Of a stretch of 64,000 nt of DNA, positions 1 to 8,955 are shown piece after piece. The first letter of the stretch is position 1. Each line of letters opens with the position of its first letter. The translations under genes and the position numbers were made by a program. The DNA lies in the NCBI GenBank assembly GCA_021777765.1, contig JAJYDF010000009.1, forward strand, positions 1-64,000, read 5' to 3'. The notes below the pieces were generated by a model. The model ran no database searches. It was not told the origin of the DNA and saw only the letters and a list, made by a program, of their open reading frames with translations. This stretch comes from Pseudomonadota bacterium. GTDB lineage: Bacteria; Pseudomonadota; Gammaproteobacteria; DASZBR01.

Positions 1-8
1 TATTTTTA

Positions 9-484
9 TCACTTCAGCTTCTTCAAAAAAATAGTATTTATGAATACTGCTCCTCTTGATTCAACAGATTCTTCCCTTATTTTTTCAAAACCGAATTTTT
101 CAAAAAATCCTGATGCAGTGATGCTAACACTAGAATTTAATTCTTTTATCCCAAGAGTTTCAGCAATTCGTTCAATTTCTGTTAAGAGCAATTTGGCGAT
201 GCCATGCCTTTGATAGTTTTTATGAATGTACATGAAATCAATATAACCTGTATCATCAACAGAACTAAAGCCGACAATGGTATCATCCAAAATTGCAACG
301 ATAAAATGCTGTTCTTCGATTTTCCTTTTGAACATTTCAATATTTTTAGCGCCTTCACTCCATGCTCTAATTTGATTTTCATCATAATCATTTGCATTGA
401 TGCTTGTTACGGTATTAAAAAAAGCTCACATATAGAATTTAAATCATCTTGATTTGCGCGTCTAAGTTTTATCTTGTTCATCAT
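9..484 (-). pseudogene. GNAT acetyltransferase, frameshifted
   Basis: A GNAT-family N-acetyltransferase split by one frameshift. The ATG at 484 begins MMNKIKLRRANQDDLNSICELF and closes soon after. The remaining protein continues in another frame, with RAWSEGAKNIEMFKRK leading into the acetyl-CoA-binding part; YIHKNYQRHGIAKLLL is the A motif (Q/R-x-x-G-x-A type). It closes with GFFEKFGFEKI, the usual GNAT end. The break is at a run of seven T (seven A on the + strand, 417-423); one more T would restore a single protein of about 158 residues. It may therefore be intact in the real genome, or be expressed through slippage. The substrate is unknown. Confidence 0.75.
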
Positions 485-532
485 GATATTCCTATCTAAG
501 CCTCGACATAAAAGTAAGTGTTAATAATATAA

Positions 533-1305
533 CTATAATCGGATGATCTGTGGCAACAGCTTTCGATAATCTTCTTCTGTAATGCAAGTACGGATTTTAT
601 TTAGCATGGCACAAAAATATTTATATGGATCAATCCTATTTGCTTTACATGTCTCAATTAATGTATAAAGAGTTGCACCTGCTTTTGCGCCACCTGGGCA
701 CCATGAAAAAGCCAGTTTTTCCGACCTAGCGCAAATGGTCGTATAGCATTCTCAATCAGATTATTATCTATCTCAATGCGTCCATCCATAAGATAATTCG
801 TAAGCTCTGCCCAGTTATTTAAACAATAATGGATAGCCTTACCAATTTTGCTTTGTTCAGGTGTTTTCAATAGATTATGATCTAGCAATTGTTTAAAAGC
901 TTCGAGTACAGGCGATGCTTTTTCCTCGCGAAGCAGATATCGTGCGTCGCTTGATAAGTTATTTTCTCGCGCTTCTTTTTCAATCGCATATAATTTTTTA
1001 TAAAACTTTAATGCGTCATGTGCTAGCACAGAGCTCTTGGAAAGTTTCGCTAGTTCTGCAAAGGAACGACGCGTGTGAGCATTACAACCAATTGAAATAA
1101 TATTTTCATCGCCATCAATCCAGTTGTAACCAGAGTAGGCATCAGTTTGTAAAAACCCTTTGAATCCAGCTAAAAATTGCTGCGCATGATAGCCGCCTCG
1201 GGTTTCCTGGTAATCATATACAATGCTAAGATGTTCACCTCCGCCGCGATAGCACCATATATATGAGTTTGATAATGCCCGCATCCAACATTTGAATTTT
1301 ACCGA
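533..1305 (-). mobile_element. IS66-family transposase remnant
   Basis: The C-terminal catalytic half of an IS66 transposase. The segment GFLQTDAYSGYN, the CNAHTRRSF motif and the block DNNLIENAIRPFALGRKNW are family hallmarks. The 5' end is missing: the frame is closed by a stop at about 1305 and the N-terminal half is absent. Near 698-700, after KNWLFHGA, one base appears lost from a C run. The next frame carries on with GGAKAGATLYTLIET and a normal family C-terminus ending LLPQIIRL at 533. No terminal inverted repeats or companion orfs are visible, so this is a dead fragment. The unrelated open frame that begins just past the broken end suggests the element or a deletion cut a neighbouring gene. 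Confidence 0.85.
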
Positions 1306-1332
1306 GGAAGCAATTCAATATGATGAATTAAC

Positions 1333-1755
1333 TTGCCCAATTATTTCTTTTTTTTAGCAAAGAATTTGAGCAAAATTGTCGACCTTTATGAGATACGAGT
1401 AAAAAATAATCCAAATGATGGTCCAATTAGATGGCAAGATTTAACCAACCTTTTATTGAAACAAGTACAATCTTTCACTTTTGTAGATTCGCTTGGCGAT
1501 AAAAAAAATCTTGCATGTAATAAGAAAAGTGAATCGTTATTGGTCTATCTAAATAGACATCATGGATTTTATACAAATTTCCAACCAGAAAAGCGAAGAA
1601 ATTTTGCAGCAATAGATTCTTTTAAAAAAAATGCCGAAAGGTTGCGACAATTAATCATTTCAGTTCCTGCTGATAAAGTGGTTGAAATGATAGATAATGG
1701 CGTTACTTTAAGTGCTAATGAAGACCAATCTACATTAGCTTTAAAAAATAACTGA
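1333..1755 (+). CDS. Hypothetical protein, probably 5'-truncated
   Basis: An open frame of about 140 residues whose only plausible start is TTG at 1333, without a clear ribosome binding site. The product is basic and soluble, rich in Lys, Asn and Leu, with no signal peptide, membrane segment or recognised motif. It begins immediately beside the broken end of the IS66 remnant on the other strand. The simplest reading is that it is the 3' part of a larger gene cut by that element. No function is proposed. Confidence 0.4.
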   Translation: MPNYFFFLAKNLSKIVDLYEIRVKNNPNDGPIRWQDLTNLLLKQVQSFTFVDSLGDKKNLACNKKSESLLVYLNRHHGFYTNFQPEKRRNFAAIDSFKKNAERLRQLIISVPADKVVEMIDNGVTLSANEDQSTLALKNN

Positions 1756-1977
1756 TCAAAATTTCACTGTATTCGTTAATCTATAGGATAAAATAAGGTT
1801 ATTTTTAGAAATTTGTGCGCAATACTTTCTAGAACCATTAAACTCTAAAAATAGTTTTCTAAACTTCATATATAAAGAAATGATAATGTTAAGTCTGCGC
1901 GACTTTTGCGCGACCTCTATTTATATTGTTATGCATTGTTGTGCAAGTGTAATGGGCATCCGCTATTAAAAGATATT

Positions 1978-1994
1978 ATAAATCAATAACTTAT
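1978..1994 (+). repeat. 17-bp direct repeat, copy 1
   Basis: ATAAATCAATAACTTAT occurs here and again, identically, at 2056-2072. The copies start 78 bp apart and bracket the tRNA 3' fragment. The second copy follows the tRNA CCA end after one base. That suggests it is the natural downstream flank of a tRNA-Thr gene, and that a tRNA end plus flank was duplicated here. Confidence 0.8.
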
Positions 1995-2008
1995 TTAATG
2001 ATGATCGG

Positions 2009-2054
2009 TTTTGTAATCAGTAGGTCGTCGGTTCAAGTCCGACCGTCAGCTCCA
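2009..2054 (+). other. 3' half of a tRNA-Thr(UGU) gene, probable att remnant
   Basis: The sequence reads from the anticodon region through the variable loop to the CCA end. It has TTTTGTAATCAG (anticodon UGU with the 3' strand of the anticodon stem), GTCGGTTCAAGTCCGAC (a complete T arm with five paired bases and TTCAAGT loop), then CGTCAGCTCCA (acceptor 3' strand and CCA). The D arm and 5' acceptor strand are absent; the bases upstream (ATGATCGG) do not form the missing half. A 3' tRNA half of this kind is what site-specific integration into a tRNA gene leaves at the distal element end. No integrase gene lies in this window. Confidence 0.8.
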
Positions 2055-2055
2055 G

Positions 2056-2072
2056 ATAAATCAATAACTTAT
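2056..2072 (+). repeat. 17-bp direct repeat, copy 2
   Basis: Second exact copy of ATAAATCAATAACTTAT, immediately downstream of the tRNA-Thr 3' fragment; see copy 1 at 1978. Confidence 0.8.
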
Positions 2073-2224
2073 GCAACCACCCTTAATGCGAATTCTAGCT
2101 CCAAGTGCGACAATCATTTTTGGGGGCTTTCCCAAATTAGGGGGCAGTTTATCAAGAACAAAGTACTTTAACTCGTAACCGATAATTTTCAAAAATCCGA
2201 AACCCAAAAGCTCTTCTTTGAATC

Positions 2225-2251
2225 AATTTCATCTTGCGATGAAATTTTTTT
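2225..2251 (+). terminator. Rho-independent terminator
   Basis: AATTTCATC, loop TTGC, GATGAAATT: a perfect 9-bp stem followed by a run of T on the + strand. It would end rightward transcripts coming from the 1.3-2.2 kb scar region and insulate the gene at 2476. Confidence 0.7.
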
Positions 2252-2475
2252 CTGAGAAGTAATAAATAATTTATCAATATAAAAAAATAAATATTTAAGA
2301 ATATTCATTAAATGATTTAAATTCAAATGTTATTTTTTAGATAAATATTTCGTAAAATCCAAGGTAGTGATGTCGTAATGATGTTTTTATGGTCATCGCA
2401 TAATAATTAGGTCTGTAATATTTTTCAGCTTAGAATTCGTTGCGATCAATACACTCATTAGAGTAGGTATACATT

Positions 2476-2784
2476 ATGAAAAAATTAGATGTTTATGAAT
2501 TCTCGTTAGTGTTAGATGGCGTTGATGATCAGACAGAAGGTTTGGAAGATCAGTTGTTTGAAGCAGGGTGCGATGATGCATTGATTAATTTTCGCAATGG
2601 AATTGTTTACCTTGTTTTCAATCGAGAAGCTATTTCTATTGATAATGCAGTAATTTCTGCAATTACGAGCGTTGAAAATAGTAAGCTGGGTGCTAAAGTA
2701 AATAGTATTTTGCTGGACGATCTTGTAAGTGAGTTAGAAATTGCAGGTCTTTCCAAATTAATGGGCCAGTTTATCAATAATTAA
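2476..2784 (+). CDS. Small conserved protein, probable DNA-binding (TA-associated type)
   Basis: A 102-residue acidic soluble protein. From memory of the family, the N-terminal 65 residues resemble small HTH proteins found alone or near toxin-antitoxin loci. The recognisable pieces are the YEFSLVLDGVD start, the LFEAGCDDALI block, and LVFNREA followed by an AISAI-type helix. In those relatives a short helix-turn-helix follows; here the tail LVSELEIAGLSKLMGQFINN could be a reduced version of it. The gene stands alone, with no partner within 100 bases on the same strand. A 130-base AT-rich leader precedes its ATG. Function is inferred only; regulator or orphan antitoxin are the options. Confidence 0.6.
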   Translation: MKKLDVYEFSLVLDGVDDQTEGLEDQLFEAGCDDALINFRNGIVYLVFNREAISIDNAVISAITSVENSKLGAKVNSILLDDLVSELEIAGLSKLMGQFINN

Positions 2785-2872
2785 CTTTTAGATAAATTAT
2801 AATGCTCAAATTTTAATTGCAAAAATGAAATATTAATACATAACTGTTGTGAAACATCACAGAGATCATTAA

Positions 2873-3328
2873 TTATTGAAACTCTTTGCATCGTTCTTGA
2901 ACTTTTTTAGCTAATAATTCTTTTTCACTTTCAGGCAAAATCTCATTGGCTACGGGAAATATTTCATTTTCTTCTTCTTTTAGATGTAATAGGATTATTT
3001 CTCTCAATACCATGAATTTTGATCCCCATGATTCATTATCTTCTATTGGTAAAATTCTAAGTTCATTTATAGTGTTTTGAATCAAATCATGGAATTGATA
3101 TGATTTAAGGATTCTCGTTCTTAGATATGGTGATAATAAAAGAGTGGGATAGAAAATTTCCTCTTCGACAAAATGATGAGTGGAAAATTGTTTATTAAAT
3201 AGTTCAAACAATTTTTTTAATTCTATATTTTTACAATCGAAAAAAGGACGTATAACGACAATAATAATATTTTCCATGTTTTTAACGAGCAGCTTGTGAT
3301 CTTCTAATAACATATCGAGAATAGACAT
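2873..3328 (-). CDS. Hemerythrin-like HHE domain protein
   Basis: A 151-residue all-helical protein of the hemerythrin HHE family, whose members hold a non-haem di-iron centre and bind oxygen or sense iron, nitric oxide or oxygen. Visible ligand positions in order are DHKLL near residue 10, HHFVEEEIFYP (His and Glu ligands, about 51-62), QFHDLI (about 78-83), and LHLKEEENEIFP (about 114-125). The pattern H...HxxxE...H...HxxxE is complete. The gene is monocistronic, convergent with 2476 and divergent from the phosphoketolase operon. Its place beside a phosphoketolase and acetyl-phosphate gene set fits a low-oxygen or redox stress role, which is inference. Confidence 0.85.
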   Translation of the reverse strand: MSILDMLLEDHKLLVKNMENIIIVVIRPFFDCKNIELKKLFELFNKQFSTHHFVEEEIFYPTLLLSPYLRTRILKSYQFHDLIQNTINELRILPIEDNESWGSKFMVLREIILLHLKEEENEIFPVANEILPESEKELLAKKVQERCKEFQ

Positions 3329-3557
3329 AAATTAATCCCTATAGATTTTGTTTAAATTTCTCATGGTAATACTAATTATTATGATTCAATTCAAAACGTC
3401 AAATCATAAGCATTCAGTTTCATAAAAAAATTGATTTTTATCAAAAGTATAATAATTTTTCTTGGTGGAACTCATTTGTAACAGATCCCATTTGCTAGTC
3501 AGTTAATTTCAGGTAAATCAGTTATAATCAATTCTTACTTCTTAAGGAAATTCCTAC

Positions 3558-5948
3558 ATGGATATTATGACTAAACGATTTTATGAATGGGCCTCTGGCT
3601 ATGGTGTCATCCAACATCATGAGTATACCCAATCGTGGGTAAGAAAAATTCTTGATGAATTAATTCGCGCCGGAAAAGATCCGAGCATTTTATTAGATTT
3701 ATTTACTGCCGCCGATCGAATTACCAATGCTGCAATGTGGTTGGTCGTACATCAAACATACGCTTGCAAAGTTAATTTAGAAAATATACCGCTAGAAGCG
3801 CAAGATTTTAAAATTAATCCGCAAGGTCACACCGGTGGTTCATTGAATATGGTACCTGCATATGTTGGTTATATGCTTGCCAATGCATTAAGTGGCATAA
3901 CACGTGCTTGGGTAATGGAGCAAGGACACTGTGTTGCAGCTATCGATAGCATTAATCTCATTCTTGATAATATGCAACCTGAACATGCAGAACGTTATAC
4001 CGTAACAAATGAAGGTTTAACACGTTATGTGAGTGATTTTTATTCTTACCGCTTAAATGATCAAGGGCATCAAGATTCTCCTTTAGGTAGTCATGTCAAT
4101 ATTAATACAGCTGGTGGTTGTATGGAGGGAGGCTATCTTGGATTTGTTGATTTGCAATATATTCATATGGCATTACCGAATGAAAGGTTGGTTACTTTTT
4201 TATCTGATGGTGCGTTTGAGGAACAGCGTGGATCAGATTGGGCAGCACGTTGGTGGCGAGCAGATGATAGTGGATTGATAACACCAATTATGATTTTTAA
4301 TGGCCGGAGAATTGATCAACGATCGATGATTTCACAAGGCGCAGGATTATCTCGATTTATAAAACATTTAAAAACCTATCATTTTGAACCATTTGTATTT
4401 GATGGCACAGATCCTGCAGCTTTTGCTTGCATGATTTTAGAAGGTGAGCGTTTATTGGCTGAACGTGGTCGACAGTTTTTAACTGGCAAAGAAACTTATC
4501 CCGTATTGTTACCCTATGGTGTCGCGGTTGCTAAAAAAGGTGCAGGTTTTTATGGTGAAGGAACAAATGCTGCTCATAGCTTACCACTAGGAACAAATCC
4601 ACACACAGATGCAACTGCGCGAAAACATTTTAATGAAAGTGCGCAATCTTTATTTGTGCCATTACCGGAAATAATTAATGCGCGTAATACATTAAATAAT
4701 CATGCTGAAACAAATCGATCTCGTGAGCGCGATAATAATATCGCAAACCGCAAAACTAATATAAAACATTATCCTCAATTACTTTTTCAGGAATTAAATA
4801 AAAAGGAATTACAAAAGCATTGTCCCATGGCAGCAATTGATGACACATTTTTAGCCTATGCACAGGCCAATGCTGATTTACGTCCTCGCGTCGGAAATCC
4901 TGATGAAATGCTATCAAATCATATGCGAAATACGCTGAATTATTTAAAACATCGTGTCACTGAAATTGAGTCTGGCGTAGCTGAAGCAATCGAAGGAAAA
5001 GTGATTTCAGTACTCAATGAAGAAGCAGTTGTTTGTGCTTGTTTAGGAAATAAAGCAGGAATTAATTTAATTGTAACCTATGAAGCATTTGCGCCCAAAA
5101 TGCTTGGTGCGATTCGTCAGGAAATAATTTGGTCTGATCATTTATATTCTCGTCATCGAGAACCAGGTTGGATTTCTATTCCTTTGGTGCTGACTTCTCA
5201 TACTTATGAGAACGGTAAAAATGAACGATCGCATCAAGATCCTACTATGTGTGAAGCATTATTGGGAGAACCTTCAGATATTTCGCGTGTTTTATTTCCG
5301 GTTGATTACAATTCTGCAGCCGCAGCTTTAGATAATTGTTATCACACTCATGGAAAAATATTTACTATGATTGTATCCAAAGAATATATTCCAAATGTTT
5401 TTACAGAAAGTGAAGCAAAACAATTACTACAAGATGGCATTATTAATATTAATTTATTTAATAATATTGATAAACCACAAATTATATTAACAGCAATAGG
5501 ATCTTACCAATTAGAGCAAGTAATAATTGCTGCACATCGTTTATATAATAGAAAAATAATTGCAGCAATTAATTATATTATTGAACCTGGGCGTTTTCGA
5601 TATCCGCGTGGTAGCCGTGAAGCGGCAATTCAAACATCAGATAAATTACGTGAACAATATTATCCTCCACAAATCACAGCACGAATTTTTGTCAGTCATA
5701 CACATCCAGAAGTGATGGCAGGAATATTACGTCCGTTTGATACAGGCAAAAAAACAATTTATTTAGGATATATTAATAAGGGAGGTACTTTAGATACCTC
5801 AGGAATGTTATTTGTGAATCGTCAAACATGGGCGCATATTATTCTTGCATGTGCAAATAGTTTAACAATTGACTTGGAACAATTATTAGAGCCAAATGAA
5901 ATTGCAGCGTTAAATGGTGAAATTAATCCACAGGGAATTATTATTTGA
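3558..5948 (+). CDS. Divergent phosphoketolase (XFP family)
   Basis: A 796-residue thiamine-diphosphate enzyme of the D-xylulose-5-phosphate/D-fructose-6-phosphate phosphoketolase family. That family cleaves the sugar phosphate with inorganic phosphate to acetyl phosphate plus a shorter aldose phosphate. The length matches. The pattern GHTGGS (90-95) and SDGAFEEQRGSDW (216-228) followed by NGRRID correspond to the conserved N-terminal and TPP/metal-binding stretches. The C-terminal SHTHPEVMAGI...DTSGMLFVNRQTWAH is the usual family end. The active-site loops differ from classical Xfp (no canonical GPGHGG), so this is the branch sometimes annotated as xylulose-5-phosphate 3-epimerase. It heads a rightward set of four genes (3558-9827) that ends in a terminator near 9940. 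The start at 3558 has AAGGAAA a few bases upstream. Confidence 0.85.
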   Translation: MDIMTKRFYEWASGYGVIQHHEYTQSWVRKILDELIRAGKDPSILLDLFTAADRITNAAMWLVVHQTYACKVNLENIPLEAQDFKINPQGHTGGSLNMVPAYVGYMLANALSGITRAWVMEQGHCVAAIDSINLILDNMQPEHAERYTVTNEGLTRYVSDFYSYRLNDQGHQDSPLGSHVNINTAGGCMEGGYLGFVDLQYIHMALPNERLVTFLSDGAFEEQRGSDWAARWWRADDSGLITPIMIFNGRRIDQRSMISQGAGLSRFIKHLKTYHFEPFVFDGTDPAAFACMILEGERLLAERGRQFLTGKETYPVLLPYGVAVAKKGAGFYGEGTNAAHSLPLGTNPHTDATARKHFNESAQSLFVPLPEIINARNTLNNHAETNRSRERDNNIANRKTNIKHYPQLLFQELNKKELQKHCPMAAIDDTFLAYAQANADLRPRVGNPDEMLSNHMRNTLNYLKHRVTEIESGVAEAIEGKVISVLNEEAVVCACLGNKAGINLIVTYEAFAPKMLGAIRQEIIWSDHLYSRHREPGWISIPLVLTSHTYENGKNERSHQDPTMCEALLGEPSDISRVLFPVDYNSAAAALDNCYHTHGKIFTMIVSKEYIPNVFTESEAKQLLQDGIININLFNNIDKPQIILTAIGSYQLEQVIIAAHRLYNRKIIAAINYIIEPGRFRYPRGSREAAIQTSDKLREQYYPPQITARIFVSHTHPEVMAGILRPFDTGKKTIYLGYINKGGTLDTSGMLFVNRQTWAHIILACANSLTIDLEQLLEPNEIAALNGEINPQGIII

Positions 5949-6091
5949 TATCTGTGAGTTAATTAATAAAATAATTTTTTTTAATTAAAAGTCATTAATA
6001 ATTTTTATAGTCTAATATAAATATATAAGTCATTAACGAAATGATTTGATTTCACAAATTGGATATATCGACATCAGCCAAGGAGGACATA

Positions 6092-7447
6092 ATGCAAATA
6101 TTTTTTCTGGGTGCAACAGGCACCGTCACTGGCTCAAAGTATTTATTGTCATTTGATTCTAAAAAAGTTCTGGTCGACTGTGGTCTCTATCAGGGATATA
6201 AAGAACTACGATTACGAAATTGGGACAAACTTCCAATTAACCCAGCTGAAGTTGATGCAGTTATTCTCACTCATGCCCATATTGATCATACCGGATACTT
6301 GCCTTTATTTGTGAAAAATGGTTTTAAAGGGCCCATTTATTCAACCCCAGGAACAAAAGAATTATGTGCAATTTTGTTGCCTGATTCAGGTCATTTACAA
6401 GAAGAAGATGCTTATTTTGCTAATAAGTATGGTTTTTCTAAACATAAACCAGCGTTACCACTTTATACCCGTGAGGATGCTGAAAAAGTAATTCCTCAAT
6501 TTAATACAATACCTTTTAGGCAAAATTTTCAGCTTTATCAGAATTTCAGTTTTGATTTTTTAAGAGCAGCACATATTCTGGGGTCAGCTTTTGTTCGATT
6601 GAAATATAAAGATACTACTATTGTATTTACGGGTGATATGGGGCGGTCACATGATCCCATTATGCGAGAGCCTGACATCATAGAATCAACCGATTATTTA
6701 ATCACAGAATCAACTTACGGTGATCGAATTCATAGTGCTGAACATCCACAAGATCAATTGGCAAAAGTGATTAATCAAACAGCAAAGCGTGGTGGATCTG
6801 TCATTATTCCTTCATTTGCGGTAGGGCGGTCACAGAGCATTCTTTATTATATTTCTCAATTAAAAGAACAGAAATTGATTCCCGATTTACCTGTTTTTTT
6901 AGACAGTCCAATGGCTGAAGATGTGACGGATATTTATACTAGATATATCTCAGAACATCGTTTGGGCCCTGAGCATTGTAAGAGATTTTGTAAAGTTGCT
7001 ACATATGTTAATAGTGTTGAAGAATCAAAAAAAATTGATACCTACCGTGTGCCTATCATAATAATTTCAGCAAGTGGAATGGCAACTGGTGGACGTGTTT
7101 TACATCATATTAAAGCGTATGCGCCTGATGAGCGTAACACTATTTTGTTTACAGGTTATCAAGCTGGAGGTACCCGTGGCGCAAGAATGCTTAAAGGCGA
7201 ACATGAAGTTAAAATTCATGGACAAATGGTTCCTATACGTGCACAAGTAGAATATATGACCAATACTTCAGCCCATGCTGACGCAGAGGAAATATTAGAA
7301 TGGTTAGGCAATTTCAAAAAAGCACCACGCAAAGTGTTTGTTACCCATGGTGAACCTGAAGGGTCTGCTGCATTAAAAGAAAAAATTGAAAATAAATTTG
7401 GTTGGACATGTGAAGTACCACACTATTTGCAGCAGGAGCAATTGTAA
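6092..7447 (+). CDS. Beta-CASP metallo-beta-lactamase RNA exonuclease family protein
   Basis: A zinc-dependent hydrolase of the beta-CASP (CPSF/YSH1-like) group, which processes RNA. The ATG at 6092 is chosen because AGGAGG at 6081-6086 lies five bases upstream; a longer frame from TTG at 6059 lacks a site. In the 451-residue product HAHIDH (61-66) is the zinc motif, AHILGSA supplies a His (about 161), and GDMGRSHDP an Asp (about 182). ESTYGDRIH, SFAVGRSQ, SAHAD and VTHGEPEG are the beta-CASP and C-terminal signatures. The stop codon overlaps the next start by one base (TAATG), so translation is probably coupled. This family is often found with the next two genes; its link to them is not explained by known function. 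Confidence 0.9.
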   Translation: MQIFFLGATGTVTGSKYLLSFDSKKVLVDCGLYQGYKELRLRNWDKLPINPAEVDAVILTHAHIDHTGYLPLFVKNGFKGPIYSTPGTKELCAILLPDSGHLQEEDAYFANKYGFSKHKPALPLYTREDAEKVIPQFNTIPFRQNFQLYQNFSFDFLRAAHILGSAFVRLKYKDTTIVFTGDMGRSHDPIMREPDIIESTDYLITESTYGDRIHSAEHPQDQLAKVINQTAKRGGSVIIPSFAVGRSQSILYYISQLKEQKLIPDLPVFLDSPMAEDVTDIYTRYISEHRLGPEHCKRFCKVATYVNSVEESKKIDTYRVPIIIISASGMATGGRVLHHIKAYAPDERNTILFTGYQAGGTRGARMLKGEHEVKIHGQMVPIRAQVEYMTNTSAHADAEEILEWLGNFKKAPRKVFVTHGEPEGSAALKEKIENKFGWTCEVPHYLQQEQL

Positions 7448-8955
7448 TGGTAGACGAGAGCCATTCATTACGTTTAAAACGATTAGGGATAAATACCTAT
7501 AAAGAAGCTGTTATTTATATGCGCGAAGATTGTCATATATGTCGATCAGAAGGTTTTGAAGCGCAAGCACGTATTCGTGTGGCATTAAATGATCGGACTA
7601 TTATCGCAACACTTAACACCATTGATTCTAATTTACTGGGTTTAGGCGAAGCCAGTTTATCAAATTATGCTTGGGATCTTTTACAAGCCAAGGAAGGTGA
7701 ACAAGTTTTGCTATATCACCCTAAAATCCTAGACTCACTCAGTTTTGTTCGTGCCAAAGTATATGGTCATGAATTAAAAACAAATGAAATCAAAAATATC
7801 ATTGCTGATATTACAGCAGGACGTTTTTCTGATATTCACATCGCTACATTTTTGGCAGGTTGTGCTGGAGGTCGATTAGATGAAAAAGAAATATTTGATT
7901 TGACACAAGCAATGATTCAAGTCGGTGAGCAACTTAAATGGCATTCGCAATTGGTTGTCGATAAACATTGTATAGGTGGCTTACCGGGCAATCGAACTAG
8001 CATGTTGGTAGTGCCTATTGTCACTGCGTTTGGCCTTACAATGCCCAAGACATCTTCACGTGCAATTACTTCACCAGCGGGTACGGCAGATACTATGGAA
8101 GTGTTAGCGCCGGTTAATTTAGATATTAAGGCCATGCGAAAAGTGGTGGAAAAGGAAAATGGTTGTATTGCTTGGGGTGTTTCAATGTCATTAAGCCCTG
8201 CAGACGATATTCTGATTCGTGTTGAACGTGTCATGGATCTCGATAATGAAGGACAATTAGTTGCATCTATTTTATCAAAAAAAATTGCTGCTGGATCGAC
8301 ACATATTTTGATTGATATCCCAGTGGGTACGACTGCCAAAGTGCGTTCAGAACAAAATGCAAAGTTGTTAAATAATTATTTAGTCAATACAGGTAAATCA
8401 TTGGGAGTTGATATTCGCACTATTTTTACTGACGGATCACAACCCGTAGGGCGTGGTATTGGTCCTGCATTGGAAGCTAGAGATGTATTGGCGGTATTAC
8501 AATGCGATAAAAATGCACCACAAGATTTACGCGAACGTGCTTTAACATTAGCAGGAATGGTGATCGAATTTTCTAATAAAGTTGCACCAGGCTCAGGAAA
8601 ACAAATTGCAATGGATTTGCTTGATAGTGGTCGCGCCTGGCAAAAGTTTCAAGCAATTTGTAAGGCACAAGGTGGCTTCTTTGAACCACCTGTCGCTGCT
8701 CATCAACATGTAGTCACCGCAAAACATAAAGGCAAAATAATTGCAATAAATAACAGATTAATTGCCCGCCTTGCAAAACTTGCTGGCGCGCCTCGATCTA
8801 AAGCAGCAGGTGTAGAATTATTGACACCTATTGGAACAGCTGTTGATAAACATCAGCCACTGTTTGTTATTCATTCTGATGCCAGTGGTGAATTAAAATA
8901 TACGCTTAATTTTCTTGAACAAGAAGCTGATATTATTCAGATAGAGGAGGTGTGA
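7447..8955 (+). CDS. AMP phosphorylase / thymidine phosphorylase family protein
   Basis: A 502-residue member of the long nucleoside-phosphorylase family that includes archaeal AMP phosphorylase and bacterial proteins annotated as putative thymidine phosphorylase. The extra N-terminal domain of about 85 residues distinguishes it from classical DeoA. The phosphate/substrate loop DKHCIGGLPGNRTS (172-185), SPAGTADTMEVL (about 209-220) and GRGIGPALEARDVL are conserved. It would release base plus ribose-1-phosphate, or ribose-1,5-bisphosphate if AMP is the substrate. It overlaps the upstream MBL gene by one base and the next gene by about four bases, so the three form one transcriptional unit. Whether AMP or a pyrimidine nucleoside is used cannot be read from sequence. 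Confidence 0.88.
   Translation: MVDESHSLRLKRLGINTYKEAVIYMREDCHICRSEGFEAQARIRVALNDRTIIATLNTIDSNLLGLGEASLSNYAWDLLQAKEGEQVLLYHPKILDSLSFVRAKVYGHELKTNEIKNIIADITAGRFSDIHIATFLAGCAGGRLDEKEIFDLTQAMIQVGEQLKWHSQLVVDKHCIGGLPGNRTSMLVVPIVTAFGLTMPKTSSRAITSPAGTADTMEVLAPVNLDIKAMRKVVEKENGCIAWGVSMSLSPADDILIRVERVMDLDNEGQLVASILSKKIAAGSTHILIDIPVGTTAKVRSEQNAKLLNNYLVNTGKSLGVDIRTIFTDGSQPVGRGIGPALEARDVLAVLQCDKNAPQDLRERALTLAGMVIEFSNKVAPGSGKQIAMDLLDSGRAWQKFQAICKAQGGFFEPPVAAHQHVVTAKHKGKIIAINNRLIARLAKLAGAPRSKAAGVELLTPIGTAVDKHQPLFVIHSDASGELKYTLNFLEQEADIIQIEEV

Larger units (their letters stand above)
1756..2475. other. Gene-free stretch with tRNA fragment and terminator
   Basis: About 720 bases with no convincing gene. 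It contains two copies of TGCGCGAC (1896-1903 and 1907-1914), a 3' tRNA-Thr fragment flanked by direct repeats, and one strong terminator hairpin, listed separately. The rest is very AT-rich. The last 130 bases probably hold the promoter of the small gene starting at 2476. Confidence 0.6.

Noticed and set aside
1760-2300. Possible complete tRNA gene
   Set aside because: Only the 3' half is present; the D arm and 5' acceptor strand cannot be found upstream.
7917-8339. 140-codon frame on the minus strand
   Set aside because: Lies wholly inside the AMP/thymidine phosphorylase gene, with no initiation signal of its own; a shadow frame.
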